A DNA stretch of 64,000 nt, taken from Clostridia bacterium (lineage in GTDB: Bacteria; Bacillota; Clostridia; TANB77; CAG-508). Made by a program: the position numbers and the translations under genes. The stretch is from the NCBI GenBank assembly GCA_017517685.1, contig JAFWYK010000012.1:56367-120366 (forward strand), written 5' to 3'. Shown in pieces: positions 11,119 through 20,499 of this stretch (positions within the stretch are counted from its first letter, which is position 1; each line of letters opens with the position of its first letter). The notes beneath the pieces are model-generated. The model was not told the origin of the DNA. It made no database searches and saw only the letters and a list, made by a program, of their open reading frames with translations.

Positions 11119-13317
11119 TTATCCTCTTTTTCTATTTACATCATATACACTTTCAACATTTCTAAATGAAGATAATACTTTATTTAATATACTTGTATTT
11201 TCAACTTCTAAAGATATATCTATAATTGCAATACCTTCTCTAGTTGTTCTAGTATTCATACCTGTTAGTTTTATCTTAGAATTTTCTACTTGTTTAATAA
11301 TATCCTTTAATAAACCATTTCTATCATTTGCTAAAATTTCAATTTCAACTTTATATGATCCATTAACATCATCAAACCAGTAAACATCTATCATTCTATT
11401 TTCTTCGCTAAATAAATCGTTAATATTTACACAATCTCTACGATGGACAGAAACTCCTCTTCCTTTTGTTATGTATCCAACAATCTCATCACCTGGAAGT
11501 GGATTACAACATTTTGAAAGTTTTACTAAACAGTTATCTATACCTTTAACAACAACACCTGTTTTAGATGGTTTACTTCTTGTTGGCTTAGCATGAGCAA
11601 GTTCTTCAATTTTATCTTCAAAATCTTCTTCCTCATGTTCTTTTCTATACTCGTCTAAAAGTCTTGCCATTAATTTATTAACTGAAATACCACCAAAACC
11701 TATACTTGCGTATAAATCGTCTTGTGTAGCAAATTTATATCTATCCATAGCTAGTTGTAACCATTCTGGTCTTACTAGATCAGAATATTTGATACCAATC
11801 TTTTTAACTTCTCTTTCAATTGCTTCTTTTCCTTTTTCGATGTTCTCTGATCTTTGAGCTCTTTTAAACCATTGATTAATTCTTGTTTTTGCAGATGAAC
11901 TCTTTACAAATTTTAACCAATCTCTACTTGGTCCTTTTGATTGTTCTGAAGTAATAATTTCAACTATGTCACCATTTCTTAATTCAGTAATAATTGGCAT
12001 CATTTTACTATTTATCTTACAACCAACCATTTTATGACCAATTTGTTCATGTACGCTATACGCAAAATCAATTGGTGTTGCACCTTTTGGTAATACTTTA
12101 ATCATTCCTTTTGGTGTAAATATATAAACTTCATCTTCAAACAATTCTGTTTTCAATGTATTTAAAAATTCATCTGGATTTTCAGTATTTTTTTGCCATT
12201 CTAAAGTTTCACGAAGCCAAGCTAATTTATCATCTTTAACTGCTACTTCTTTTTTAGTTCCTTGATTGCTTGCTTCTTTATAAGCCCAGTGAGCAGCGAT
12301 ACCAAATTCAGCCGTTCTATGCATGTCCCATGTACGAACTTGAACTTCAAATGGAGTTCCTTTAGGTCCAAGTAAAGTAGTATGTATTGATTGATACATG
12401 TTCTTCTTAGGTACAGCAATATAATCTTTAAATCTACCAGGCATTGGTGTATACATCTCATGTACTATACCAAGTACTGCATAACAATCTTTAACATTAT
12501 CAACTAAAATTCTTAATGCAAATAAATCATAAATTTGATCTAAAGTTTTATTATCTCTTTGCATTTTTCTATAGATACTGTATAAGTGTTTTGCTCTTCC
12601 TGTTACATCTGCTTTTATTCCTTCATCTTTAATTTGACGATCTAAATCTTCTTGAATTTTTTCAATAAATTTTAATCTTTCTTCTCTCTTTTTATCAAGT
12701 CCAGTTACTATTTCATGATATTCTTCTGGGTGTAAATACTTAAATGATAAATCTTCAAGTTCCCATTTTAAAGAATAAATACCAAGTCTATTAGCAAGTG
12801 GTGCATATAAATCTTTAGTCTCTTTAGCATTTGCTATTTGTCTATCCCTTGATAAAAATTTTAATGTTCTCATATTATGAAGTCTATCAGCTAATTTTAT
12901 AAGAATTACTCTTATATCTTTACCCATTGCTAAAAACATTTTTCTATAATTTTCAACTTGTTGTTCCTCTTGAGTAGTATATCTTAATGTACCAAGTTTA
13001 GTAACACCAGCTACCATTTCTGCTATAGCAATACCAAATTCTCTAATAATATCTTCATGAGTTACAGGAGTATCTTCAACAACATCATGTAATAAAGCCG
13101 CACAAAGTGTTTCATCATCAAGTTCAAGTTGTGCTAATATATATGCAACATTAACAGGGTGAATCATATATGGTTCGCCTGATTTTCTGCATTGATCACC
13201 ATGATTTGTATTAGCAAATTCATATGCTCTCCTTATTAAATTTTCATCACAATTTGGATAGTTTTCTTTTTGTTTAGCAATAATATCCTCAATTGTTACT
13301 TGATTTACATCTGTCAT
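11119..13317 (-). CDS. relA: Bifunctional (p)ppGpp synthetase/hydrolase (RelA/SpoT)
   Basis: This enzyme makes and degrades the alarmone (p)ppGpp in response to amino acid starvation. The 732 residues show, in order: an HD hydrolase domain with ALLHDVVEDT and the KLADRLHNMRT segment; a synthetase domain with GRAKHLYSIYRKMQ, YDLFALRILVD, YQSIHTTLLGPKG and the VQVRT-x-x-M motif; a TGS domain starting near EDEVYIFTPKG; a conserved CCNPLPGDEIVGYI region with Cys-Cys; and a C-terminal ACT domain. Both active sites look intact, so it should be bifunctional. It follows recJ by about 20 bases, as in many Firmicutes. No apt gene lies between recJ and relA, where one is often found. Confidence 0.97.
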   Translation of the reverse strand: MTDVNQVTIEDIIAKQKENYPNCDENLIRRAYEFANTNHGDQCRKSGEPYMIHPVNVAYILAQLELDDETLCAALLHDVVEDTPVTHEDIIREFGIAIAEMVAGVTKLGTLRYTTQEEQQVENYRKMFLAMGKDIRVILIKLADRLHNMRTLKFLSRDRQIANAKETKDLYAPLANRLGIYSLKWELEDLSFKYLHPEEYHEIVTGLDKKREERLKFIEKIQEDLDRQIKDEGIKADVTGRAKHLYSIYRKMQRDNKTLDQIYDLFALRILVDNVKDCYAVLGIVHEMYTPMPGRFKDYIAVPKKNMYQSIHTTLLGPKGTPFEVQVRTWDMHRTAEFGIAAHWAYKEASNQGTKKEVAVKDDKLAWLRETLEWQKNTENPDEFLNTLKTELFEDEVYIFTPKGMIKVLPKGATPIDFAYSVHEQIGHKMVGCKINSKMMPIITELRNGDIVEIITSEQSKGPSRDWLKFVKSSSAKTRINQWFKRAQRSENIEKGKEAIEREVKKIGIKYSDLVRPEWLQLAMDRYKFATQDDLYASIGFGGISVNKLMARLLDEYRKEHEEEDFEDKIEELAHAKPTRSKPSKTGVVVKGIDNCLVKLSKCCNPLPGDEIVGYITKGRGVSVHRRDCVNINDLFSEENRMIDVYWFDDVNGSYKVEIEILANDRNGLLKDIIKQVENSKIKLTGMNTRTTREGIAIIDISLEVENTSILNKVLSSFRNVESVYDVNRKRG

Positions 13318-13338
13318 AAATATTACCCCTTTTCTTAT

Positions 13339-15027
13339 CTAATATGACTTTCTTATATCTTTCATATTAATTTGTACACTTTCAACACCATTAAATACAT
13401 TTGTTTCTAATACACCAATTATATCAACTCTATCTCCAATCAAATATTCTTCTGAACATTTTCCCATATTAAATCCAATAGCATTTATAATTGTATTTCC
13501 ATCTTTTAATGTAAGTTTTAGATGTTTTCCTTCAGATAAAGCTCTTATTGAATCAATTCTTAAATTCTTATAGATAAATATTGGTGTTTTATTTGATTCA
13601 CCAAATGGCTCTAATAATTTTAAACTCTTAACACTTTCAAGCGTTATATCTTTTAAATTGATTTCTTTATCTATTTTTATTACCGGAACAATTTCTTCTG
13701 TATTTGCTTCTTTAGCTATTTCTTCAAATACTTTCTTGAAATCATCAAATTTGTCTTTTTTCAAACTTAAACCAACAGCCATTTCGTGGCCACCATATTT
13801 TTCTAAATATTTACTTGAAGAGCAAAGTGCTGCATGTAGGTCAAATCCTGGTATACTTCTTCCAGAACCTTTACCATCTTCTCCTTCAAAACAAATCAAT
13901 ATACTTGGTTTAAAATATAACTCTGTTATTTTTGAAGCAACTATACCAATTACTCCATGATGCCAATCTTCAGCACCAACAACTAAAGCATTGTTTTCTT
14001 TTAAATTTTCTTTTTCAATTTTATCAATTGCTTCTTCAAATATTTTCTTTTCAATATCTTGTCTTTTTTTATTATATTCATTTAATTTTTCTGTAATTTT
14101 GTTTGCTTCTACAATATTTTCTGTTAAAAATAAATCTAATGCATCTCTCTCATGTCCCATTCTTCCACATGCGTTTATTCTTGGTGCAATTCCAAATGAA
14201 ACTGTATTTGAATTAACCTCTTTATATGCTGCCGCATTAAGTAAAGCTCTAACACCTGGTGAACGAGTTTGTTCAACTAATTTTAATCCAAGTTTTGCTA
14301 TTACTCTATTCTCATCTACTAATGGAACTATATCTGATATTGTTCCAATGCAAACTATATCTAAAAATTTTAAATATTCTTTTTCGTCTAACTTAAGTTC
14401 AATTCCAAGTGCTTGAATTAACTTAAATGCAACTCCAACTCCTGCCAAGCTATTAAATGGATATTTATTATCTTTTCTTTTGCAATCAATTATTGCAAGT
14501 GCATTTGGTAATTCATCTAATGGTTCATGATGGTCAGTAATAATAACTTCCATTCCTAGTTCATATGCATATGCTACTTCTTCTGTTCCTGAAATACCAC
14601 AATCTACTGTAATAATTAATTTATAACCTTCATCAGCAATTTGCTTTATTGCTTCTTTATTCAAACCATAACCTTCATCTAAACGATTTGGTATATAAGC
14701 TCCTACTTCTAAACCTCTTTCTTTAAAGAATCTAGATAAAACAGTAATACTTGTAATTCCATCTACATCATAATCACCATATATCATTGTTTTTTCTTTA
14801 TTTTCAATCGCTTTTACTATTCTATCTACTGCTTGTCTCATATCAGGCATTAAATATGGATCATGAAAATCATTTCTTGTTGGGTTTAAAAATAATTCAA
14901 CTTCTTTTTCGCCAACAATATTTCTATTTACTAAAACAGTAGCAAGTAATTCTGATATTCCAAATTTTTCAGTAATTTCTTGAACTTTTACCTGATTATG
15001 AGAAAAAAATTCCCATTTCTTATTCAT
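13339..15027 (-). CDS. recJ: Single-stranded-DNA-specific exonuclease RecJ
   Basis: RecJ degrades single-stranded DNA 5' to 3' in recombination and mismatch repair. DHH-family motifs are clear: YGDYDVDGITS, VDCGIS, ITDHHEP and a later Asp in CIGTISD. The DHHA1 domain follows with GVIGIVASK, GSGRSIPGFDLHAAL and YGGHEMAVG, then an OB-like C-terminal domain. I start the protein at the ATG at 15027 (562 residues), which has an AGGAG site 7 bases upstream. An ATG at 15072 would add 15 residues but lies inside the promoter listed at 15061-15089. It heads the recJ-relA-hisS block. Confidence 0.95.
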   Translation of the reverse strand: MNKKWEFFSHNQVKVQEITEKFGISELLATVLVNRNIVGEKEVELFLNPTRNDFHDPYLMPDMRQAVDRIVKAIENKEKTMIYGDYDVDGITSITVLSRFFKERGLEVGAYIPNRLDEGYGLNKEAIKQIADEGYKLIITVDCGISGTEEVAYAYELGMEVIITDHHEPLDELPNALAIIDCKRKDNKYPFNSLAGVGVAFKLIQALGIELKLDEKEYLKFLDIVCIGTISDIVPLVDENRVIAKLGLKLVEQTRSPGVRALLNAAAYKEVNSNTVSFGIAPRINACGRMGHERDALDLFLTENIVEANKITEKLNEYNKKRQDIEKKIFEEAIDKIEKENLKENNALVVGAEDWHHGVIGIVASKITELYFKPSILICFEGEDGKGSGRSIPGFDLHAALCSSSKYLEKYGGHEMAVGLSLKKDKFDDFKKVFEEIAKEANTEEIVPVIKIDKEINLKDITLESVKSLKLLEPFGESNKTPIFIYKNLRIDSIRALSEGKHLKLTLKDGNTIINAIGFNMGKCSEEYLIGDRVDIIGVLETNVFNGVESVQINMKDIRKSY

Positions 15028-15060
15028 TCCTTTACTCCTAAAATAAATTATTTCCATAAT

Positions 15061-15089
15061 ATTATATACCAAAACAAAATTTATGGCAA
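15061..15089 (-). promoter_or_regulatory. Sigma-A type promoter for the recJ-relA-hisS block
   Basis: Read on the minus strand, TTGCCA (15089-15084) and TATAAT (15066-15061) are 17 bases apart. Transcription would start near 15054, 25-30 bases before the chosen recJ start. This excludes the longer recJ reading frame that begins at 15072. Confidence 0.7.
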
Positions 15090-15156
15090 CAAAAAAATCA
15101 TTAAAAGTGTATATTTTTTGCTACTTTTACGTATATTTTGTGTTACATTTTAAAAC

Positions 15157-15185
15157 AAAAAAACAGAGATATTTCTATCTCTGTC
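15157..15185 (-). terminator. Terminator of the three-gene membrane protein operon
   Basis: ACAGAGATA (15163-15171) pairs perfectly with TATCTCTGT (15176-15184) around a 4-base loop. On the minus strand the stem is followed by a T-run. Confidence 0.88.
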
Positions 15186-15191
15186 AAAAAA

Positions 15192-16832
15192 CTAATTTTC
15201 TATTATATTTTTACTTTTAATTTTTTTAATAATTAAATATGCAATTAGCATAAATCCTGTAAATAGCGAAATAATATATGATACTTTTTGAATTCTTGTT
15301 CCGTTATACCATACTGAAACTTTACCTTCTTTTCCTTCTGTTAAAACTTTTACCAAACCATTATCAGCCTTCTCTATTTTAAGAGATTCTACTTTACCTT
15401 CATTATCAACAATATTGCCTACATAGCCATAATAATAAACACTTGGAATTACAATATAATCATAATCTTTTTGTGTTTCAAATTCAGTGTGCAAATTTCT
15501 TTTAGTAACTTCTACCTCTTCATCAATATTAGATTTTGCCTGATTCTCTATCTTAATATTATTATAATTAACTTCAATCGGTAAATATTCTTGTCCAACA
15601 CCTATTGATGTATTAGCATAATAAACAGCATCTAAATCTTCTGCACTTCTCAATCTAGCTGATGTCTTAAAATCAGATATATTAAATTGTAAAGTAAAAA
15701 ATATAGATAGCACTAAAATACTCATCATTACACTTTCAAGTTTGATCTCTAAAATTTGAGAATACTCTTTTATAACTAAAGTTAATGATATCGAACTAAG
15801 GATAGTTAATAATCCAAGAAGTCTCCATTTAAATTGAATTATCCCCAATACATCTTTTGTCAAGTCCCAAAACTTAGGTGTAACCGTCAATATCATAATA
15901 ACAAATAATAATAATATAAATTTTTTACTTTTATTTGAAATTCTTTTATCAAACAACGCATAAATTAACATCGGCATCAAAATTGTTATTAATAAACCTA
16001 TGCTAAATTTTTGATTTGACAATAAATCATATAAATAGTATTCTTCACTCTCAATATGAACCCATCGATCAGTCAATTTATATTCTTGTATAGACAATTG
16101 TTCTATCATTGGCATCCAAAAGCTCGAAGTAATCATTATTACTAATATAGCAACTGCAAACAATTTAGCTACATTTCTAAATTTAATCAGCCTTAAATGA
16201 ATAATAAAATAGACTACACAATAAATTATAGCAATTATAGTACTTATTATATGTGAATTTACAATTCCAAAAAATCCAATGAATAATAAATATGGTTTTT
16301 TAAAATCCTTATATATAAAATCATACATTCCTGAAACGATTGGTACAAGGAAAATTAAGCCTAAAAATTCACCAACAGCAAATCTCAAATATAGATTTAT
16401 ACACATAACTTTGGATAAAATCACTAAGATTGTTCCAATCAAAGCAGAATTTGTTTCATCTGTAATATTTTTTATTGAATCATATGTTAATACAAACATA
16501 AAAAAAATCATAATTAATAAAAAAATGTTATATGCCTGTACAATATTTAATCCTATCAAATATAAAACCGCAGGTATATACATAAACATATTAGGATAAA
16601 AAATTCCAGACGCATACCCATGATTTCTAGCAAATAATGGATGTATTTTCACAGGGAACTCTCCATTTTCAAGTCCCTTAGCTAAAGTAATTATTCTACT
16701 TAGATGAAATTCATAATCATCACCAATGACTAAGTTTTTTTGAAATGTTGGCAATAATATTACAACAATTGTAACAAACATTATAAACAGCCATTTTCTT
16801 CTTTCAACAAAAAAATCTTTTATTTTTTCCAT
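15192..16832 (-). CDS. Polytopic membrane protein, GT-C/PTPS-related type (paralogue of the 18396 gene)
   Basis: This 546-residue protein has about ten or more hydrophobic helices and an extracytoplasmic C-terminal region before a last helix. Near residue 37 it has a GDDYEFHLSRI motif, an acidic-plus-His loop typical of the PTPS-related family of putative GT-C glycosyltransferases. It is the same length as the gene at 18396 and matches it throughout: GTDYEYHFTRI, PVKIH, SGIFYPN against TGFFYPN, VGEFLGLIF against LGEFLGLIF, and a near-identical end (VWYNGTRIQKVSY against IWYNGTKIQKISY). The likely role is sugar transfer to, or modification of, a cell-surface polymer. The substrate is unknown and the function is inferred from the family. 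Confidence 0.82.
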   Translation of the reverse strand: MEKIKDFFVERRKWLFIMFVTIVVILLPTFQKNLVIGDDYEFHLSRIITLAKGLENGEFPVKIHPLFARNHGYASGIFYPNMFMYIPAVLYLIGLNIVQAYNIFLLIMIFFMFVLTYDSIKNITDETNSALIGTILVILSKVMCINLYLRFAVGEFLGLIFLVPIVSGMYDFIYKDFKKPYLLFIGFFGIVNSHIISTIIAIIYCVVYFIIHLRLIKFRNVAKLFAVAILVIMITSSFWMPMIEQLSIQEYKLTDRWVHIESEEYYLYDLLSNQKFSIGLLITILMPMLIYALFDKRISNKSKKFILLLFVIMILTVTPKFWDLTKDVLGIIQFKWRLLGLLTILSSISLTLVIKEYSQILEIKLESVMMSILVLSIFFTLQFNISDFKTSARLRSAEDLDAVYYANTSIGVGQEYLPIEVNYNNIKIENQAKSNIDEEVEVTKRNLHTEFETQKDYDYIVIPSVYYYGYVGNIVDNEGKVESLKIEKADNGLVKVLTEGKEGKVSVWYNGTRIQKVSYIISLFTGFMLIAYLIIKKIKSKNIIEN

Positions 16833-16860
16833 AAAACACCTTCTATTAATTTATCTTTAA

Positions 16861-18399
16861 TTATTTATATAAAATCGCATACGTACCTACATAATCACAT
16901 TTGAAGCCATAATTTGTAGTTAATGTATAAATGTAATCGCCATTATCTTTAATTATATATATCCAATCTTCATGTATCTCTTCTTTATTGAATACATATC
17001 TTCCCCACGATCTATCTTCTTGTCTAGTTTCAAAAAAATCATATGGTGATGGTTGATTAACAAGCAATGTATATACATACGACTCCACAAGCCATGTCAT
17101 TATATTTACTTTTTTACTATTAAGTTCAGGCTTGCTGTTAACAATAGCTATCGCATTTGTTAAATCATCTTCAAAATAATTTTGATACTTAAATTCTACG
17201 CTATAAATATTAAAGTAATAATTTACAAAACTAGCAAAATTTACTCCATATAATATAATTATTAAAGTCAATATTATATAAAAAAGCTTTTTATTAACCT
17301 TTTCTTGCAAAAATCTTATTGTGCTTATAACTAAAAAGATCAATGGAAAATACATCGCATTTACCTTATTAATACATGGTGATGAAGTCATTAAAAATCC
17401 AATAAAAGTAGCTATTAAAAATATAAATATTCCAGAATTCACAGCAAATTTTTTAGCTTTTATATTCTTAATTAAATTAATAATTTCTATAACTAATCCA
17501 ACTATAATAAATGGAATACTAATATAATATACAGTTCCATATTTTCCTATAGAATTATATGATAAACCGTCTTCTGAAAAAATCATAGGAATTTTAGAAA
17601 TATTATCTAATACGTTTCCTATCCCAACTTCAGACCCTCTATAAAATCCTAATTTAGGAATTGTAACTAAAAAGCTTATTTCCGGCAAATCAAATGTATT
17701 AATAATTACCATCAGAATCAATGGTAAAGCTAATATTAAAATTGGTAATCCCAATATAATTGTATTTTTAAAAGTAATTCTTTTAGTATACAGCATATAT
17801 AAAATAATTAATACCAAAAAAACCGGCATTATTATATAAGAAATTGCATATGTATATAAAACCAATCCAATACCAATTCCGGCAACAATATAGTCATACC
17901 ATTTATTCGCTCTAAATAACAGCCAAAGCGAAATAATTGACACAGGCCCCAACAAGTTACAATCCAATCCCCATCTTGATGCCATAATATTCCATGGGTT
18001 GATTACCCACAAAAACATCAAAATCATTGCTATCTTTTTACCAAATGGTTTTCTAGCAATAAAATAAACAGCTATAATTGAAAATGCACTGCATAATAAA
18101 GCTGGTAATCTAATTGCAATAGTAGTAATCCCTAAAAACTTAATTATTATAGCAGCTAAATAAGCATATAATGCACTTTGACCACCACCAAAATTAATTA
18201 AATATACAGGTAAATGTTTTAAATGTCTGTCTACTTTAAAATTTGCTAAAGAAAAGGCATCATAAGCCATTCCAGCTTCATCAACATGTAATCCTCTTGG
18301 TACTTCTCCAAAGTTATAACACCTAACCCCAATTCCTATAGACAAAACTATTACAAACAAAATTATTTCCAGCACTAATGCTTTTGTTATTTTTTTCAT
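16861..18399 (-). CDS. GT39/ArnT-like membrane glycosyltransferase
   Basis: The 512-residue protein has many membrane helices. Near residue 39 it has HVDEAGMAYDA, the aspartate/glutamate loop typical of GT-C enzymes of the PMT_2/ArnT type, which use lipid-linked sugars outside the membrane. RLPALLCSAFSIIAVYFIA and an NPWNIMASRW loop also fit this type. A soluble C-terminal domain of about 90 residues follows the last helix. Its ATG overlaps the stop codon of the upstream paralogue by four bases (18396-18399), so translation is coupled. The gene is sandwiched between two paralogous PTPS-related proteins, which suggests that the three act together on one surface polymer. Confidence 0.82.
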   Translation of the reverse strand: MKKITKALVLEIILFVIVLSIGIGVRCYNFGEVPRGLHVDEAGMAYDAFSLANFKVDRHLKHLPVYLINFGGGQSALYAYLAAIIIKFLGITTIAIRLPALLCSAFSIIAVYFIARKPFGKKIAMILMFLWVINPWNIMASRWGLDCNLLGPVSIISLWLLFRANKWYDYIVAGIGIGLVLYTYAISYIIMPVFLVLIILYMLYTKRITFKNTIILGLPILILALPLILMVIINTFDLPEISFLVTIPKLGFYRGSEVGIGNVLDNISKIPMIFSEDGLSYNSIGKYGTVYYISIPFIIVGLVIEIINLIKNIKAKKFAVNSGIFIFLIATFIGFLMTSSPCINKVNAMYFPLIFLVISTIRFLQEKVNKKLFYIILTLIIILYGVNFASFVNYYFNIYSVEFKYQNYFEDDLTNAIAIVNSKPELNSKKVNIMTWLVESYVYTLLVNQPSPYDFFETRQEDRSWGRYVFNKEEIHEDWIYIIKDNGDYIYTLTTNYGFKCDYVGTYAILYK

Positions 18400-20036
18400 A
18401 TTTTCTCCAAGTTATTTTTATTTCTAATTATTTTTATAACACCTAATCCTAAAACTAACACTGCTGCTATAGCAGTCACTAAATAAGAAATCTTTTGTAT
18501 TTTTGTTCCATTATACCAAATTCTAACATGTCCTGTTTTTCCTTCTGTAACAAGTTCAACAAGTCCATTTTCATTTTTTCTTAATTCTACTGGTTCTACA
18601 GTACCATCTTCTTTAGTTATATCAGCTACATATCCATAGTAATAAATTAATTGTGGATTCATTATATTTTGTTCTGAATTTGTTTTCTCAAATTCAAATC
18701 TACCATAGTTACTTAATCTCGGAAGTTCAGTTCCATCATCAGCAACAATTCTCTCTGGTTTATTCAAGACACCTACATCAGTTTCAAGTGGTAAGTATTC
18801 TCTTCCTCCACCAAGTGAATTCCAAAAACTATACAATTTAGCTGTAACCATATCTTCTCTATAAAATTCTAGTTCTGAATTTTGATAAAAGAAGCAAATA
18901 ACAGCAAACATTGTTATTATAACTGTTGCAGCTTTTAAATTTATTTCATACTTATAACAATATTCCCTTAAAATATTTGCAAGTCCAATACAAATCACTA
19001 CAGAAGCTATTCCCAAAAGTCTCCATTTAAATTGAATCATTCCTGTGACTGGTTTAGTAATTTCCCAAAACCATTGTGAACACATAATAACTATTAATAC
19101 TATAAATTCGATAATATATCTTTTTGTTTTTTTAGAAATATTTTTATCAAATAGTGCTAATATAATCAATGGTAAACAAAGTGTTATTAATAAACCTACA
19201 CTATTTTCATGTTTTGTAAACAAATCATAAAGTCCAAATACATTCATATCCGCACTTGTCCAAGGCTCATTAAACCTATATTTTGCAAGCGACATTTGTT
19301 CAAACATTGGTGCCCAAAAACTCATTGTTAACATTGCAACTAACACAGCTGTTATAATTAATCTTATAAATTTTTTACCATCCTTTATTGTCGATTTTAT
19401 ATTAATTAATAATACTATAATCGCATAAATAGCACATAACAAAGTTGTAATCAAATGCGAACTAATTGCTCCAAAAAAACCTAAAGCCAATAACCATGGA
19501 TTCTTAAAATCTTTATGTGTATAATCATACATTCCAGCTACTACAGCTGGGATAAAAATTAATCCCAAAAATTCACCTAATGCTGCTCTTTCATATAGTT
19601 GTAATGTTATACAATTTGAAAACATATATAATATTGTAGCTATCAAAGAAGTATTCTTATCATCCAAAACTGTCTTAAATGATTTATATGATATTGCAAA
19701 CATAAGTACAAGCATTATTGCAATAAATATTTTATAAGAAATATAAAAATCTACTCCCATCATACATATAAAAGCTGGTATATACAAAAAGAAATTTGGA
19801 TAAAAGAACCCTGTTCCATATCCATATTCATTAGCCATATTCATATGTATTTTAACCGGAAATACTCCTTCTTGTAATGTTTCTTGAATGCTTTTTATTC
19901 TTGTAAAGTGATATTCATAATCCGTGCCAATCAACATATCTTCATCAAAAAAAGGCAGCATTAATATAAAAACAATTGATAAACATATTAATATTAATTC
20001 TTTTTTATCTAATATTTTTTCTTTTACTTTATTCAT
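18396..20036 (-). CDS. Polytopic membrane protein, GT-C/PTPS-related type (first gene of the trio)
   Basis: The protein has 546 residues, many hydrophobic helices, an acidic first loop GTDYEYHFTRI near residue 37, and a conserved extracytoplasmic tail with GGGREYLPLE, YYYGYVADI and WYNGTKIQKISY. It closely parallels the gene at 15192 along its whole length, so the pair arose by duplication. A GAGAGG ribosome binding site precedes the ATG. It is the first gene of a three-gene run ending at the terminator near 15165. I infer a role in transfer of sugars to a surface glycan; no experimental function is implied. Confidence 0.82.
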   Translation of the reverse strand: MNKVKEKILDKKELILICLSIVFILMLPFFDEDMLIGTDYEYHFTRIKSIQETLQEGVFPVKIHMNMANEYGYGTGFFYPNFFLYIPAFICMMGVDFYISYKIFIAIMLVLMFAISYKSFKTVLDDKNTSLIATILYMFSNCITLQLYERAALGEFLGLIFIPAVVAGMYDYTHKDFKNPWLLALGFFGAISSHLITTLLCAIYAIIVLLINIKSTIKDGKKFIRLIITAVLVAMLTMSFWAPMFEQMSLAKYRFNEPWTSADMNVFGLYDLFTKHENSVGLLITLCLPLIILALFDKNISKKTKRYIIEFIVLIVIMCSQWFWEITKPVTGMIQFKWRLLGIASVVICIGLANILREYCYKYEINLKAATVIITMFAVICFFYQNSELEFYREDMVTAKLYSFWNSLGGGREYLPLETDVGVLNKPERIVADDGTELPRLSNYGRFEFEKTNSEQNIMNPQLIYYYGYVADITKEDGTVEPVELRKNENGLVELVTEGKTGHVRIWYNGTKIQKISYLVTAIAAVLVLGLGVIKIIRNKNNLEKI

Positions 20037-20070
20037 ATAATCCTCTCAAAATATATTCATTAAACGTATC

Positions 20071-20097
20071 AAAGACAACAATTACTTGTTGTCTTTT
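20071..20097 (-). terminator. Hairpin terminator after the YlbF-family gene
   Basis: AAGACAACA (20072-20080) pairs with TGTTGTCTT (20087-20095). The T-run on the minus strand is short, so termination may be partial and allow read-through into the membrane protein trio. Confidence 0.55.
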
Positions 20098-20100
20098 GTA

Positions 20101-20433
20101 TTATAATACATCTTTAATTGCTTCACCAATTATTTTATTTACATCAGCAATCATAACATTAAATCTAACTTCTTTTTCAAAGTATTCTTTAATATTTGGA
20201 TTTTGAACTAGTATTTCATATAATTCTTGAAGTTTTTTCATTTTTTCTGCACTTTGTTGTTCACCTTGCATAGCTAATAATTGTTCTTCATAACGAATTT
20301 TTTCAAATTCATCTACTTTAGCTTTTAACTCTGGTGTTTTCATTAATTCATCTTTAATTGTTTTGTATTCTTTATATTCTTTTGAATCTTTAATAGCTTT
20401 TGCTAAATTGTTTACTTCATCATAAACTGTCAT
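20101..20433 (-). CDS. YlbF/YmcA-family regulator
   Basis: The 110-residue, all-helical protein matches the YlbF/YmcA family: an early VNNLAKAIKDSKEYKEYK helix, MKTPELKAKVDEFEKIRYEEQ and a C-terminal long helix. In Bacillus, family members form a complex with YaaT that affects RNase Y-dependent mRNA processing, competence, biofilm and sporulation. Whether that holds here is unknown. The start is set by an AAGGAGG site at the proper distance from the ATG at 20433; an ATG eight codons upstream lies before that site and is unlikely. Confidence 0.88.
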   Translation of the reverse strand: MTVYDEVNNLAKAIKDSKEYKEYKTIKDELMKTPELKAKVDEFEKIRYEEQLLAMQGEQQSAEKMKKLQELYEILVQNPNIKEYFEKEVRFNVMIADVNKIIGEAIKDVL

Positions 20434-20458
20434 TTTACTTTCCTCCTTATATATCAAA

Positions 20459-20488
20459 ATAGCCTTCTACTGTAAGGTAAAAGGCTAT
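20459..20488 (-). terminator. Terminator of the GH57 gene
   Basis: ATAGCCTT (20459-20466) pairs with AAGGCTAT (20481-20488), followed on the minus strand by a TTTTGAT stretch. Confidence 0.7.
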
Positions 20489-20499
20489 CTTTGTTCATT

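Noticed and set aside
13991..14416. 141-codon open frame on the plus strand opposite recJ
   Set aside because: It is an antisense frame of a clear conserved gene, with no ribosome binding site and low-complexity hydrophobic translation.
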